In this document: positions 1-10,148 of the stretch, piece by piece
Numbering within the stretch: position 1 is the first letter of the stretch
How the letters are laid out: every line of letters starts with the position of its first letter
Assembly (NCBI GenBank): GCA_032433595.1
Contig: JASWJB010000011.1
Location: 124,001-188,000 of the forward strand
Direction of reading: 5' to 3'
Length of the DNA: 64,000 bases
From: Conoideocrella luteorostrata
Taxonomy: Eukaryota > Ascomycota > Sordariomycetes > Hypocreales > Clavicipitaceae
Program-made: the position numbers and the translations under genes
The notes under the pieces: model-generated
What the model was told of the DNA's origin: nothing
Seen by the model: only the letters and a program-made list of their open reading frames with translations
The model's database searches: none

Positions 1-345
1 TTCAATAGGATTCAAAGAGAATGAGGTTTACCATCCGCTTTTGTTCCCTCTTAGAAGAGAAAAAAAGTACAGATATCCCCACCACCTCGGGGAAACAAAA
101 GTTGTGAGCGTGTTTGCATTCGCTGCATAGACGCTATCAAGCATAATGTCTAGCATGTCTTGACTTTCATGTTCCAAGTATATAGAGATGAGGAATGACA
201 TGCGTAGTTATGGGATTTCTCTAAGTGGATATTATACATTTCCTAATTAGCGTACTCTGAAACTAGGATCATAAACACGCCCCAGAGCTTGGTTATTTTG
301 ATCACTATCCATAGGTATAGCTTGGCGTGTCTCCGTGCGGTCCCA
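1..345. other. 3' flank of orc5
   Basis: AT-rich sequence downstream of the orc5 stop codon. I see no coding pattern, RNA gene or repeat in it. Confidence 0.4.
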
Positions 346-2047
346 CTACTCGATTAGCCATTCTTCAACTTCAACTCCGATGCTCCTCCCTATGCTTCTG
401 ATAGCTTCCCAACCAACATTAATCCTCCACTTCCCAGCCCTATCCATAAGATCGCCGGCACCAACCCGAACCAACAAACGTAGGCTAGCAAGCGTAGCAA
501 TAGCCATGCCAACATCACCATCTAGGCCGGCTGTAGCAATTATACTGCCCTCAGGGACCCATTCATCTCGGACAGCTTCAAATATAGCCATCATGCGTTC
601 CAAGACAAAAGCATGTCCGCCGAGTAGCTTCCGCGCAATCTTGCGGTGTTTGCTTCGGGACACCCCCCGATTGCCGACGAAACCACCTCCTCGACGGCGT
701 TTTCGACCATGATGGTATGTTGAGAATAGAATGAAATCGTGTTTCGGCCCATTGTGAGAGGCAAGGTAGGCGGATAACAGGAGTACACGCGCCGCAATAG
801 GCAGCAACACAGTAAGATCTGAAGCAGCAAGTGTAGTGGATGTCATAGCTTTTGAGAGCATTGCACCATCCGTGATGGCTGGCACTGATGAGGATTCAAG
901 ACGGATTGAAATGATACTTGGATTCAATAACAATTCGTCTTGAAAATGGGCTCGCGCTGCCACCAGCAATTTGGAGAACTCCTTGTGGGAATATGTACCC
1001 CGGGTAATAGGAGCAGTAAATCGCTGCCAAAGCGCCCGACAACTGTAGCGAAATGAGGGCAGTGTACGGGATGCCGGGCGTACAAAAGCATCGTGGACGG
1101 CGGCGCAGAACCGCATCCAGAGGTCAGTCGTTTCTTGTTGTGCCAAGCCAAAAATAGGGGGAGGAGGCGAGAGGGCCAGAATGCGCACAAATTCCGGTTT
1201 TGTATATGGAGAGAAGTGAAGATGAGCAGAAGCGGGAGTTCGTAGAAAGCCAGCTGGAGGAGAAGTCACGATAAAAATACACGTAAGGCATGGGATCTAT
1301 GAAGTAGAGCGTTATGTAAGTAACACAGGTGAAAGTAAGCAGCTTGACAAGTCACCAGATGACAGACTTACAATCTCCGACAGGCGAGTAAGTCCAGGTA
1401 TTAGAGTTGGCGACGCATCTCTCTGCATATCAATGGCGTCCAGTACTAGGATAAACCTCCATCTTGGATCCCTTGTCGGCTCCATTAGCATCGCGCTCAT
1501 GGCGACGCATAAATGCGCCAATGTCTCGCATCGTCTCTGCCTCTGCCTGGGTAACGTTGCTGAGGAGTTGAAAGACGAGTCACCCGAGTCTCCTTCCACC
1601 TGTAACGCATCAGCTACAGACCCCACGATCCGCTCGAATAAGTGTCTGGTTGTGATACACTGCGCCGCATTAACCACGATGTGTTTAAGTCCTCCGCCTT
1701 GCGGCTCGTTCATTATATGCCGGCTTAGCTGCGCTAGCAGCTCTTGCGTGATGCTCGACTTTCCCGTAGCTTCGGTGCCGTGGATGACAAGATTTCGACA
1801 TGGTGCGGCATCTGGCTGACGAGTTCGAAAGTTAGCATTTATCATCATTTTTAGCAATAATAGAGAAGGGTCTCCCCCAAAATTAGACCAAGCTCTGCTC
1901 TCTCAGGAGGGCAAGTGGCGAGGGCGAACTGGGTCGTCTTACATGTATGAGCGTTGCAAGAGATCGAATCTGATGCTCCCGGCCTGGGAAGCTCGTCAAC
2001 AGTGGCGCAAGCAGCTCCTCGTTCGGCAGCCCAAAAAGTGCGCTCAT
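346..2047 (-). CDS. orc5: Origin recognition complex subunit 5
   Basis: Orc5 is an AAA+ subunit of the nuclear origin recognition complex that marks replication origins and helps load the MCM helicase. I read three exons, 2047-1943, 1815-1372 and 1296-346, giving 499 residues, a normal length for fungal Orc5. The ATG at 2047 starts MSALFGLPNEELLAPLL, and exon 1 ends in phase 0 at a GTAAGA donor. Exon 2 carries a Walker A motif, GTEATGKSS (residues 48-56), and a Walker B stretch, FILVLDAID (about 156-164). Exon 3 opens with LTCIFIVTSPPAGFLRTP, which matches the segment after sensor 1 in Orc5 and confirms the second splice. The C-terminal half is helical and poorly conserved, as usual for the family. 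The next gene upstream on the same strand is mus7, 494 bp away. Confidence 0.88.
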
Positions 2048-2541
2048 GTCCGCGACAGCTAAGCCTCGTATGGCTTGTGGTCTTGATAAAAGGTTCTTAG
2101 ATTGGCTGATACATGAATTGAAGAGGCTAAAAGAAAAGTTGATTAGTCAAAAAGGGAATGGCAATGGTATAATGATGCTACGGTCAATCTGCCGAACCTG
2201 GGCAAGCAACCCAGAAGCTAGGGCTGGTGACGTCCAGGCTGTATGGAACTAAGAAAACGCGTCTACAATACGGAGTAAGCACCAACGAAAAACCGCCCTT
2301 ATGGTACGGGCGGGATCCACTACTACTTCACCTTGGCGTGTACGGAGTACTCCGTACAATGTTTCTAATGGTCTCTAAATACGGAGTACACGGCACCTGG
2401 GGCTCTTCCTATGGTAATATTATTGGCGTAGTACACGGTGATTTTTCTACAACAGTATGGTATATCACCCATTACTTCTTTCCCTCTGAGATTTTTTAAT
2501 CAGATGCGAAAATTCGAATCAAACGCCATGTTGATGCTTTT
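2048..2541. other. Spacer between mus7 and orc5; putative orc5 promoter
   Basis: It holds three clustered copies of the TACGGAGTA element (2269-2277, 2341-2356 as a palindrome, 2380-2388). One MluI-type ACGCGT box at 2257-2262 lies about 210 bp upstream of the orc5 ATG; one such hexamer is expected by chance every 4 kb. No gene is supported here. Confidence 0.4.
2340..2357. repeat. Perfect 18-bp palindrome of the TACGGAGTA family
   Basis: GTACGGAGTACTCCGTAC equals its own reverse complement. It joins two TACGGAGTA cores head to head through the shared centre AGTACT. Further single cores lie at 2269-2277 and 2380-2388. Confidence 0.9.
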
Positions 2542-5500
2542 TCAAAAGAAAATGTTTCTATCGGGACTTGGACAAGGGAGCCCGTTCGCTCTGCGCCACC
2601 ACCAGCACGACTCCCGTATTCGATCATATAAATCATGAATGAGGTCTTGTGCATTCCACCTGGAAAGAGGCAAAGCGTTCCTACTGGCCCTGACTTTGCC
2701 ACGTCCCTGCGTGCCAATAGTGATGGTTCCCTCCGTAAACTTCCAATCTTTTCGTATGTCTTGGACAATGTTCTCGGTGAAAATCGTCACATCCGAGCCA
2801 AAATCATATTCCTTGGCCGGCAACCCTTCCAAACCAGTGAAGAAGCCGCGCCCGTGTATTTCTGCAGGTCCTATGTCCGTTGCAACAAAACCCCGTAAAT
2901 AGTCCTCGGCAATGCAGAGCACACTCCATAGATCAGACAGCAATGCCCATAAAGCTGCCCAGTCTTGTGATGCGGGTTGCGATACTGATAGTACGTAGAT
3001 GGATGGCCAAAGCAAGTTTTGGAGTGCAATCGCTTGCCTAAGTAGATGAAGCTGGTTTGCTTTCAAGGGTTCTGTCCTCGTTCGAATTTTGTTCATCCCA
3101 TTCCAGATTGTGTGCAACAGAATGGAGATCCTCTCAAGCTCGCTAAGGGCAAGCTCATGAGAAACCACCTTGCCGGCGAAGTGATAATGTAAGACCTCCA
3201 TGTACATGTCAAGTAATGGAAATGCTTCAGGCTCCGCAAAGGTGGCATTTACGACAGCCGGAAGCATTTTATACATAATAAAGGTATTGAGTGCTTTGTT
3301 AGACATGCCCTTTCGCAGCATGTCCACTTGATCATTCAGCCTGCCATTGACAATGGAGAATTTCGCGTTGTTGAAGAGGAGATGGAAAAGAGCCCGGCTG
3401 CTGCGAGTATCCCTATCCTGCAACTTTAAGCCGTATGACATCAAGCCGGCAAGTTGTAACTGCGGATCTTCCGTGGACGGTGAGTATTCTCTACTTATCT
3501 GATAAAAGTAGTCGTCGACGGCGCAGATATCGGACGCATAGGTCTTGATCAGTGAAACAATTTTCTGAATGAATACCACGTAATTGTTGTGTTCTGTAGG
3601 CATCTGGCTGGTGATTCTGAGGTCCCCCTTCATCTGTTCCATGGCCACCTTCAAGGTCGATGAATACTCTGCTGTTAGGATTTTATGAGTTGGTCCGGCA
3701 TCCCGAAGAGACTCTCGCATCGATGAAATTGAATGCTCAAATAGGCTGCGATTGATGTTGTAATCTGGGTGTATGGACAGATCGCTAAGCTCATCAGGTA
3801 TGAAGGTCTTGCCATGACGGCGAAGCTGATGGCCGAGCTGTATTTCATATCTTAACGAGAGGCGAGGCTTTGTAAGGGATGAAGTCCAGAATTCGGAGAG
3901 GCTGAATCCCGCATCATCGAAATTATCCACATCGTATTGTAGTAGAGTCAATACGAACAACACCAAGTACTTCCGCTGACCCAAGTCCAACTGGTGGGGC
4001 GGTTTATTGAACAGTTGATATTTACCTCTGTTGAAAGTACTAGACAATTGCATTAAACCACCGTTGATAAATCTCGTGCTAATCCTGGCTGCGAGTATCA
4101 CAATTTGTTCCACGCAGCTGGCGTGTTCTGCGTGGCCGGTCAATGAAGTCTCGTCATCGCTACCGCTCGAAAGGACACATCTTGCCATGTTGAAAAAGCT
4201 CTGCGATAATTCTTGATCCAGCACCAAAATTGCGTCTTCTGCCACCGCCGAATTCGGGATCTCGCTCTCACTTTGCTGGGATTCTTCTTTTGTTTTACAT
4301 TCATCAATCTTTGTCAGAAATTGTCCTAGAGTCGTCAAAGAGTCCCTTAGAAGTTCCCATTTGAGATCAGGCGGTGCCACCAAGAACTTGTTAAATATGA
4401 TTCGCAGTTGGGATCTGTTTAAAGCGAAAGTTGCAGATGCCAAGTCCCGAGCATGTTTAACAGCGTCTAGAGAAGCGACAACAGACGCATGCAAAACGTC
4501 CATGAAGGCAGCTTTGTTGATGGCAATTGTCGTATCGACCATTTCTCTGCTAACCGAGCGGCTGACTTCTTTGTCGAGGGTTGCCAATTGCAGTGCAACA
4601 TCTGAGGCAACCGAATTAAACTGTTGAAGAACCTGTTCAGAAAAGGAATTCCGCCAGGTATGAAAAGGTTTCCACGATGCCATAGCTTCTCCAGAAGCGA
4701 TGACGAATCGAGCAAGTTGAGTCCAGGCGCGAAGATTAATCAGGCACGCCTCTTTATGAGAAGTTGCAGGCACAACGAGATTTTGAATTAAGCTTGGGCT
4801 TGGGCGGTACTCTGACGGAGCTGCCCAGAACAAAGTACAGAGAAGGTCATGATGGTTTCTCAGTGCTGCTAGGTCCCGTGCATAAATCTTTTCGTCCTTG
4901 CTATGTTGTCGGTTATGGTTAGGCACAGTTCTAGCCACCAAATTGCCAATCTCCTTCAGTGAACCATCGTCTCTTGATTTTTGGATAGCAATCGCGACAA
5001 GTTTCAGGAAAACATGGAAACATGGATCATCTGTTTCGATTTGTAGAACAGGTCGGTTCGCCAGGTTCTCGAGAAACCTTGGAGACTTGTATACCTCTTC
5101 ATTGCGTAAATGTGCAAGTTCTTGAACGCTAAAAAAGTCAAATATTAATCTCACGACGCTGACGCATTTGTGCCAACCCCACTCTTGAACGAGATAATGA
5201 CATCGCCCAACTAGTGATCGGCAGTAATTATTGAAACTAGCGGTTTGTCGTGGGTTTGCTCTGTACAGTTGGAATACCTGCCTAAGTAGCCCGTGAGGAA
5301 TACCCCAACCGTCATTCGACGCATTCTGTCGCAGGCCATCTGTGATCAACCCCAAGTTGCTAAATTCAGTGAGCGGGAGCAGCGTAAACATATCCCTCCA
5401 AACACGTTCATGATCTTGTGCATTTACGCTTGTCATGGCCTGTTTTGGTGCAATATGTTGTTGCGCCACATCCCAAAAGGAGCCTCTGGAGATCTGAGCC

Positions 5501-8500
5501 ATCTCCAAGATTCTCATATTCATTACCCAAGAATGAATCATTTGACCATCATCGCGAATGCCACGATCTCTTAGATTCCCGCCGCTGACTTTCGCATAGA
5601 ATGTTTGAAGATTGCCAACGCCGTACTTAACCAGGGCCGATATGGCAGCACTCGCAATGCACTGAAGGAGCTCTTCAAATGCAAATGTCTCAATCATCAA
5701 GTCTGAGTCTGCCCGGCAAATCCTCAAGATTATAAATGCCATCAGAAGAAGCCTATCATAAACACGAAGAGAATCATCAACATCGTGGCTCTCTTTCCAC
5801 ACCGTACAACGGATGACAGAAGCAATACGGGTATTGAGAGCCTTTAGACATTCTTGAACCCGGGAGACAAAGGATATTTTGTGGCTTCGCTCGACAAAGC
5901 TGATAGAATCCGTCACATAGCCCAATACAAAGTGTGTGGCTTGGACTGCGGTTAATCTGTGAGAGATCTCCTCGCGTCTCCTCATCATTTGGGCTTCTAA
6001 TTGTTCCGTAATAAAATCTAACACCACGCCAAGCTCTGAAGAGACTTGAGCATTCCACTGACCCCATGTGAAGACATGACTGTTGAGGGAGAGTGACACA
6101 GAACGACGTGGCTCAGTCCAATCTTGTGGGAGGGTGAGCGTAACAGAAGAGTGCAGTTGACCTCCGCCAATAAGGGTAGACTCATGAAAAAAGACACTTG
6201 GGTGTAGTGGGAACGTCTCAAAGTGATGGGTGTACTGGGTACCAAAAGGGCCCAGGCCACGTAGCTTGCCTTCGGTAGAGTTAGTGTTATCAGGTCCTGG
6301 CTCGACGGAATACCTGTCGAATATAGGGTCTTTTGCGCGACTGTACTGCGGTGCGCTGATATCAAGTTTCCTAGGCAAGGTTTTTTTGTGGTATCGTGAG
6401 CCAGATTGGTTATTTCCAGGTCTTGTGAGATCTTTTGCGATTGCAACACATGGTGATTTTGCCTTGGCGGAAGAAAAACAATCGGGTAGAGACGGTTTGC
6501 CACTCCGTGTCACAGCAGAATGGCCATTTTGATACAGATGGTCGAAAAACCTTTTCTTAGAGTGGAACTCAAATTTCGTCAAATGATAAGACTGCTCTGT
6601 CTCCAGCTGTGCTGGGCGGGTAGAGATGTTGCGTGTACGCGTGGTGGGTGATCGGTCTGGTTGATGATTGCGCGACAAATATTGAACTAAGCCGCCGTCA
6701 CTAACATGTTTAACAAATTTTCGGGGTGCGTATGTTTTGACTTGTGCCAGTGGTGCCAAATTGCCCCTTTGGTTTCCAGGTACTTCCCTCAGCACAGGTC
6801 GATCTCGGTCTTTGTTGAAGGAATTCGTTGCAACGTTGACCCAATCGCGCTGTTGAATTAGCCCTGAACGCCATTGGTTCAGTACAGACGCCGCATCAAG
6901 CTGATCCTTGCGAGTTGCAAATTGGATAATTTTTCTGTGCGGGCTAGAACGGCCTTGGTTGACCCGGTTCCTTGCGACACGAGCTGCAATCTTCAAAAAA
7001 CGAGGCGCATCTGGCGGGATTGTATCCAAAATACCAATCTTTGGTCGCCCTAGTCTCGCCTGCGTAGACATAGCTCCCATCTGATTTCCTCCATATTTCC
7101 GCTTAATTAAGATCGGATTTCGGCTCTGTATCTCAGGCGATCGTGATCTGTTGGAAGTTTCCCTTCCACCGACTTGATCGGTGACCTTGGTTTGCTTTAG
7201 CTTCGCTCGATGTGGCACTGGACCACGGTCCATTCTGCATCTCGTTGCTCTCTGTATCCCGTCTTTTGTGCTACCGGTAAGCCTCAACTGGCGCTTTTTC
7301 AATTTTCTAGAGACCTGCATGAAATCAATACGGTCGTCTTCCACTACCGATTCTTCGTCTTCGTCTACCTCTCCATGCTCTTCCTCATCCTCAATTATCA
7401 CGGCCTCATATAGTTTTTGATCTCCCGTGGCATTGAGAGACAATCTACCTGGGCTTTCGATACGATCTGTATCGATCACCAGCGTATTTCCGCTACTTTC
7501 ATCCTCTGAATCGTCATAAAGAGTTGGAGTAACTTTGCTGCCAAGTGTTGCTGGTCGTACTTGTGCAACTCCACGCCTGGCGTCTCTTGCAGGAGACCTA
7601 TGAGACCTATTATTGTTTCTGACAGTCTTTTGCGCCTTCTCACGTCCAGCTTGCTGATCAAGCCGAAGCCATGACGCAGGGAGCACACCTCGAATTCGAC
7701 GGCTCATGGCAGTAACAGCCTCCTCATTGCTTCCGGACACATTTTCAGGACTGGATAGTGTTTGAACATCATCGTCCAACGTTTGTTCATTATTTGAATG
7801 GTTGTCAGAAGATATGGTTGTAATATCAGAAATGAACTCACGAGTTGGAGACTCGCTAACTCTGGGTGAATGACGTCCTTGACCAAGTAAAGGCGCTCCC
7901 AAACTCTTATGACTAGTGTGCAAGCTATTCGGTGCGCGGAGAGTGGACAAAAGAGGTGCACCTGGTGAGTTGCCTGGTGATACTGATCGGGGCCGGTCCT
8001 GCTCAACAGGGTCACTGTCGATAATGTTTCGTCTCCTTCGCTTCCTGTTTGAAGATTTCGGCGGCGTTGCAATCCTCTTACTTGCTTTCGCTGGGGTGAG
8101 TCTGGGTGGTTTCCTCAGCAATTCATCGAGTGCGGGCAAATCTTGATCCATAACGCTAGTATTGTCTGTTTCCCCTGAAGAGCATGGAGGGCTACTGACG
8201 CCGACACGGCCACTTGTTGGTGATTGCCATAGAGGTGTTGATGACAGTCCAACCGAAGCATCAAGCCCGCCAGAAAAATTTGAGTTGTCTGGTAATGGCT
8301 CTGTCGAACGGGGTAGCTGCGAGGACTCTGGCCTATCCTCTTCGAAGTCCTTGTCTTGCAATAATAGCAACAGGTCACTTTTTGTCTTTCGTTCAACTTC
8401 GAGTGCTATTCTAAATGGCTTTAGGCCATGTTGTTTCCAAGTACTGCTGTGCTGGGCACTTTCGAGCCGGTATGGGTGTTCTTGAATCGGTTTTCGCGGA

Positions 8501-9027
8501 CGTAGAGAGCGTTCGCAGCGAACCGCAATACGACGCGCTTCGTCATCATGATCTGTTCCATCCAATGCCGGTCGTTGATTGATAGAAATATGCTTCTCAG
8601 CCGCGATAGGTTCAGGCAAAAGCGTATAATCTCTAGGAAAGGTCACAGCAGGTGGGCTTTGGCTTTGAGGACGGATAATAGGATGGTAGTCCCGTTGGGA
8701 CGACACTGCATTTTCGTCTTTACGTTGTGTGAGAGCGAAGTCATCTACAGGAGATAAACTATCCTCGCTGGGGACAGACGACAGTGGTGAAGAAGATGCA
8801 GAGTTGAAAGTTCGTTCTTCGAAAGGGAAAGCAGTGTCTGGTACTAGAGAGTTCAGGGCGTCATTGTCGTTCTGAGACTCTGGAAATTCCCAAATATCTC
8901 GTACTGAATCGGCAGCCAGAGGCAGCGTGGTATCCGTTTCGACTGGTTGAGAATCAGGCTGCAAGCTGTAAAAACTTTCTTCGTCTTCCGAGTCTGGAAT
9001 TTCACCTAATTCTTTCCAGTTGGCCAT
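2542..9027 (-). CDS. mus7: Mus7/Mms22-family replication-fork repair protein
   Basis: Mus7/Mms22 proteins act with the Rtt101 or Cul4-type ubiquitin ligase and its partners to rescue damaged or stalled replication forks. The reading frame is a single uninterrupted exon of 2161 residues, matching the large size of the family. The first 900 residues are polar, rich in Ser, Arg and acidic runs, with an early DIWEFPE motif and basic patches; this looks disordered. The conserved block starts near residue 1000 with GPFGTQYTHHFETFPLHPSV followed by FFHESTLIGGG, the signature I associate with fungal Mus7. The rest is helical and ends near ...CPSPDRNIFF. The ATG at 9025-9027 is the first in frame and begins MANWKELGEIPDSEDEESFY. 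The name rests on recalled family motifs; a profile search would settle it. Confidence 0.8.
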   Translation of the reverse strand: MANWKELGEIPDSEDEESFYSLQPDSQPVETDTTLPLAADSVRDIWEFPESQNDNDALNSLVPDTAFPFEERTFNSASSSPLSSVPSEDSLSPVDDFALTQRKDENAVSSQRDYHPIIRPQSQSPPAVTFPRDYTLLPEPIAAEKHISINQRPALDGTDHDDEARRIAVRCERSLRPRKPIQEHPYRLESAQHSSTWKQHGLKPFRIALEVERKTKSDLLLLLQDKDFEEDRPESSQLPRSTEPLPDNSNFSGGLDASVGLSSTPLWQSPTSGRVGVSSPPCSSGETDNTSVMDQDLPALDELLRKPPRLTPAKASKRIATPPKSSNRKRRRRNIIDSDPVEQDRPRSVSPGNSPGAPLLSTLRAPNSLHTSHKSLGAPLLGQGRHSPRVSESPTREFISDITTISSDNHSNNEQTLDDDVQTLSSPENVSGSNEEAVTAMSRRIRGVLPASWLRLDQQAGREKAQKTVRNNNRSHRSPARDARRGVAQVRPATLGSKVTPTLYDDSEDESSGNTLVIDTDRIESPGRLSLNATGDQKLYEAVIIEDEEEHGEVDEDEESVVEDDRIDFMQVSRKLKKRQLRLTGSTKDGIQRATRCRMDRGPVPHRAKLKQTKVTDQVGGRETSNRSRSPEIQSRNPILIKRKYGGNQMGAMSTQARLGRPKIGILDTIPPDAPRFLKIAARVARNRVNQGRSSPHRKIIQFATRKDQLDAASVLNQWRSGLIQQRDWVNVATNSFNKDRDRPVLREVPGNQRGNLAPLAQVKTYAPRKFVKHVSDGGLVQYLSRNHQPDRSPTTRTRNISTRPAQLETEQSYHLTKFEFHSKKRFFDHLYQNGHSAVTRSGKPSLPDCFSSAKAKSPCVAIAKDLTRPGNNQSGSRYHKKTLPRKLDISAPQYSRAKDPIFDRYSVEPGPDNTNSTEGKLRGLGPFGTQYTHHFETFPLHPSVFFHESTLIGGGQLHSSVTLTLPQDWTEPRRSVSLSLNSHVFTWGQWNAQVSSELGVVLDFITEQLEAQMMRRREEISHRLTAVQATHFVLGYVTDSISFVERSHKISFVSRVQECLKALNTRIASVIRCTVWKESHDVDDSLRVYDRLLLMAFIILRICRADSDLMIETFAFEELLQCIASAAISALVKYGVGNLQTFYAKVSGGNLRDRGIRDDGQMIHSWVMNMRILEMAQISRGSFWDVAQQHIAPKQAMTSVNAQDHERVWRDMFTLLPLTEFSNLGLITDGLRQNASNDGWGIPHGLLRQVFQLYRANPRQTASFNNYCRSLVGRCHYLVQEWGWHKCVSVVRLIFDFFSVQELAHLRNEEVYKSPRFLENLANRPVLQIETDDPCFHVFLKLVAIAIQKSRDDGSLKEIGNLVARTVPNHNRQHSKDEKIYARDLAALRNHHDLLCTLFWAAPSEYRPSPSLIQNLVVPATSHKEACLINLRAWTQLARFVIASGEAMASWKPFHTWRNSFSEQVLQQFNSVASDVALQLATLDKEVSRSVSREMVDTTIAINKAAFMDVLHASVVASLDAVKHARDLASATFALNRSQLRIIFNKFLVAPPDLKWELLRDSLTTLGQFLTKIDECKTKEESQQSESEIPNSAVAEDAILVLDQELSQSFFNMARCVLSSGSDDETSLTGHAEHASCVEQIVILAARISTRFINGGLMQLSSTFNRGKYQLFNKPPHQLDLGQRKYLVLFVLTLLQYDVDNFDDAGFSLSEFWTSSLTKPRLSLRYEIQLGHQLRRHGKTFIPDELSDLSIHPDYNINRSLFEHSISSMRESLRDAGPTHKILTAEYSSTLKVAMEQMKGDLRITSQMPTEHNNYVVFIQKIVSLIKTYASDICAVDDYFYQISREYSPSTEDPQLQLAGLMSYGLKLQDRDTRSSRALFHLLFNNAKFSIVNGRLNDQVDMLRKGMSNKALNTFIMYKMLPAVVNATFAEPEAFPLLDMYMEVLHYHFAGKVVSHELALSELERISILLHTIWNGMNKIRTRTEPLKANQLHLLRQAIALQNLLWPSIYVLSVSQPASQDWAALWALLSDLWSVLCIAEDYLRGFVATDIGPAEIHGRGFFTGLEGLPAKEYDFGSDVTIFTENIVQDIRKDWKFTEGTITIGTQGRGKVRASRNALPLSRWNAQDLIHDLYDRIRESCWWWRRANGLPCPSPDRNIFF

Positions 9028-9479
9028 ATTGGTGACCCGTCATTGTTTCGATTGAAGCTACTGCTTGCCATGCATAATAGACAAATTCGCCAGACATAAG
9101 ATACCCTTATTTGTATGTCGTGTTCTCAGATGGCTGGATTGTGTTGCACCTACATATTTTCGGCGCGAGCCCGTGCCTGTGGAGTAGTTAGATCATGTTA
9201 TTTCTCAAGAGTGGTCCGCGTGGTACGGGCTCAACGCGCTTAGCGATGAGTAGTCGCGTTTCGGCAGCTTCGAGCGCTAAGTGGAGAGGGACTAGAGGGC
9301 GAAAGTTGGCACTGCAACATCTAGGCACTAGTTCCATAGAAACTTAGTTTCACGTTTTACCTACTCCGCATCGAACGTTCGTCACAGACACTTGTCGATT
9401 CTGTTGTTATTTTCCTTTTGCCCTTTTTTTATGGTGATAAACGTGGGGCCAGCTGATTATCGAGCCCTCGGTCATCGAC
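9028..9479. promoter_or_regulatory. Shared divergent promoter of mus7 and the 9.5-kb small gene
   Basis: This 452-bp spacer lies between two start codons pointing apart. It contains several CGCG-containing words around 9175-9260, for example TCGCGT at 9254-9259, and a T-rich tract near 9412-9430 just before the plus-strand gene. No transcript start is visible directly. Confidence 0.35.
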
Positions 9480-9833
9480 ATGAATGGCTTTCAAAGGGCG
9501 CTGCCGGTTGCACTGGCGGCGTTCACTGGTGTGCTCGGAGGTGAACAGCTGAAGTTTCTTCATGAAGCAGTACAAGCTCTATCAAGCTTTTTTGAATTCT
9601 AACGGTTGCTTCTTTCCAGGGTACTACACCTTCCAACCAGCTCTTGTCCATGAAAAGAGCTCGTATGAAGATACCAAAGAGTCAAAGTAAGGAGCTCCAA
9701 GCAACAAGTTCCGGAACAGCCTGTGGCAAAGAGCGGCAGTATTTCAAGTAGCAGGCTACCTGACACACAATTATCTTCTAGGTCAAAGGATTCGCAGTCA
9801 GGTCAGCTATCAAGCAAGACAGACGCGAAATGA
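9480..9833 (+). CDS. Small hypothetical protein with one membrane segment, 59 residues
   Basis: I do not recognise this protein. The model has three exons, 9480-9540, 9620-9686 and 9782-9833. The ATG starts MNGFQRALPVALAAFTGVLG, a hydrophobic stretch able to form one membrane helix, followed by GYYTFQPALVHEKSSYED and a polar, lysine- and serine-rich tail ending SSKTDAK. Intron 1 uses GTGAAC and a CCAG acceptor. Intron 2 uses GTAAGG, has a CTGAC branch site about 20 nt before a TTCTAG acceptor, and keeps the frame. If intron 2 is retained, a TAA at 9688-9690 gives 43 residues. The short N-terminal helix with no charged leader resembles tiny mitochondrial inner-membrane or ER proteins, which is only an inference. 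The gene shares a promoter region with mus7. Confidence 0.55.
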
Positions 9834-10148
9834 GGATGCTATCATTTCAACAAAACGTATACATGATTTTATTTGTCTTTCACATTTCTTTTGTCAGGAT
9901 GGACGCCTTAGGGGCAAACCTCCCCAATAGATATCAAACAGGCACACCCCTTTTGCGCCTGTCTAGGTTGTATGGTAGGACGAATCAGCCCTTTTCCCGC
10001 CATGCACTAGCTGTTCAACTTGTAAGTTTGTTAGTGATGCCCACGGGGTGTCATCGGTATACATATCTCATATTACATGATATAAACATTCAATTATTCT
10101 GCAATTGTTCATTACACTGCATGTTTAAATGTTAGACTAGAGCGAGTA
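9834..10148. other. Spacer between convergent genes
   Basis: AT-rich 3' flank shared by the 59-residue gene and the Zn2Cys6 regulator. A short open frame here (9830-10135) has no coding character. Confidence 0.35.

Noticed and set aside
2257..2262. ACGCGT box upstream of orc5 as a cell-cycle promoter element
   Set aside because: About 16 copies are expected by chance in 64 kb, and the same word occurs near unrelated genes (for example 16824 and about 46773). Kept only as a remark.
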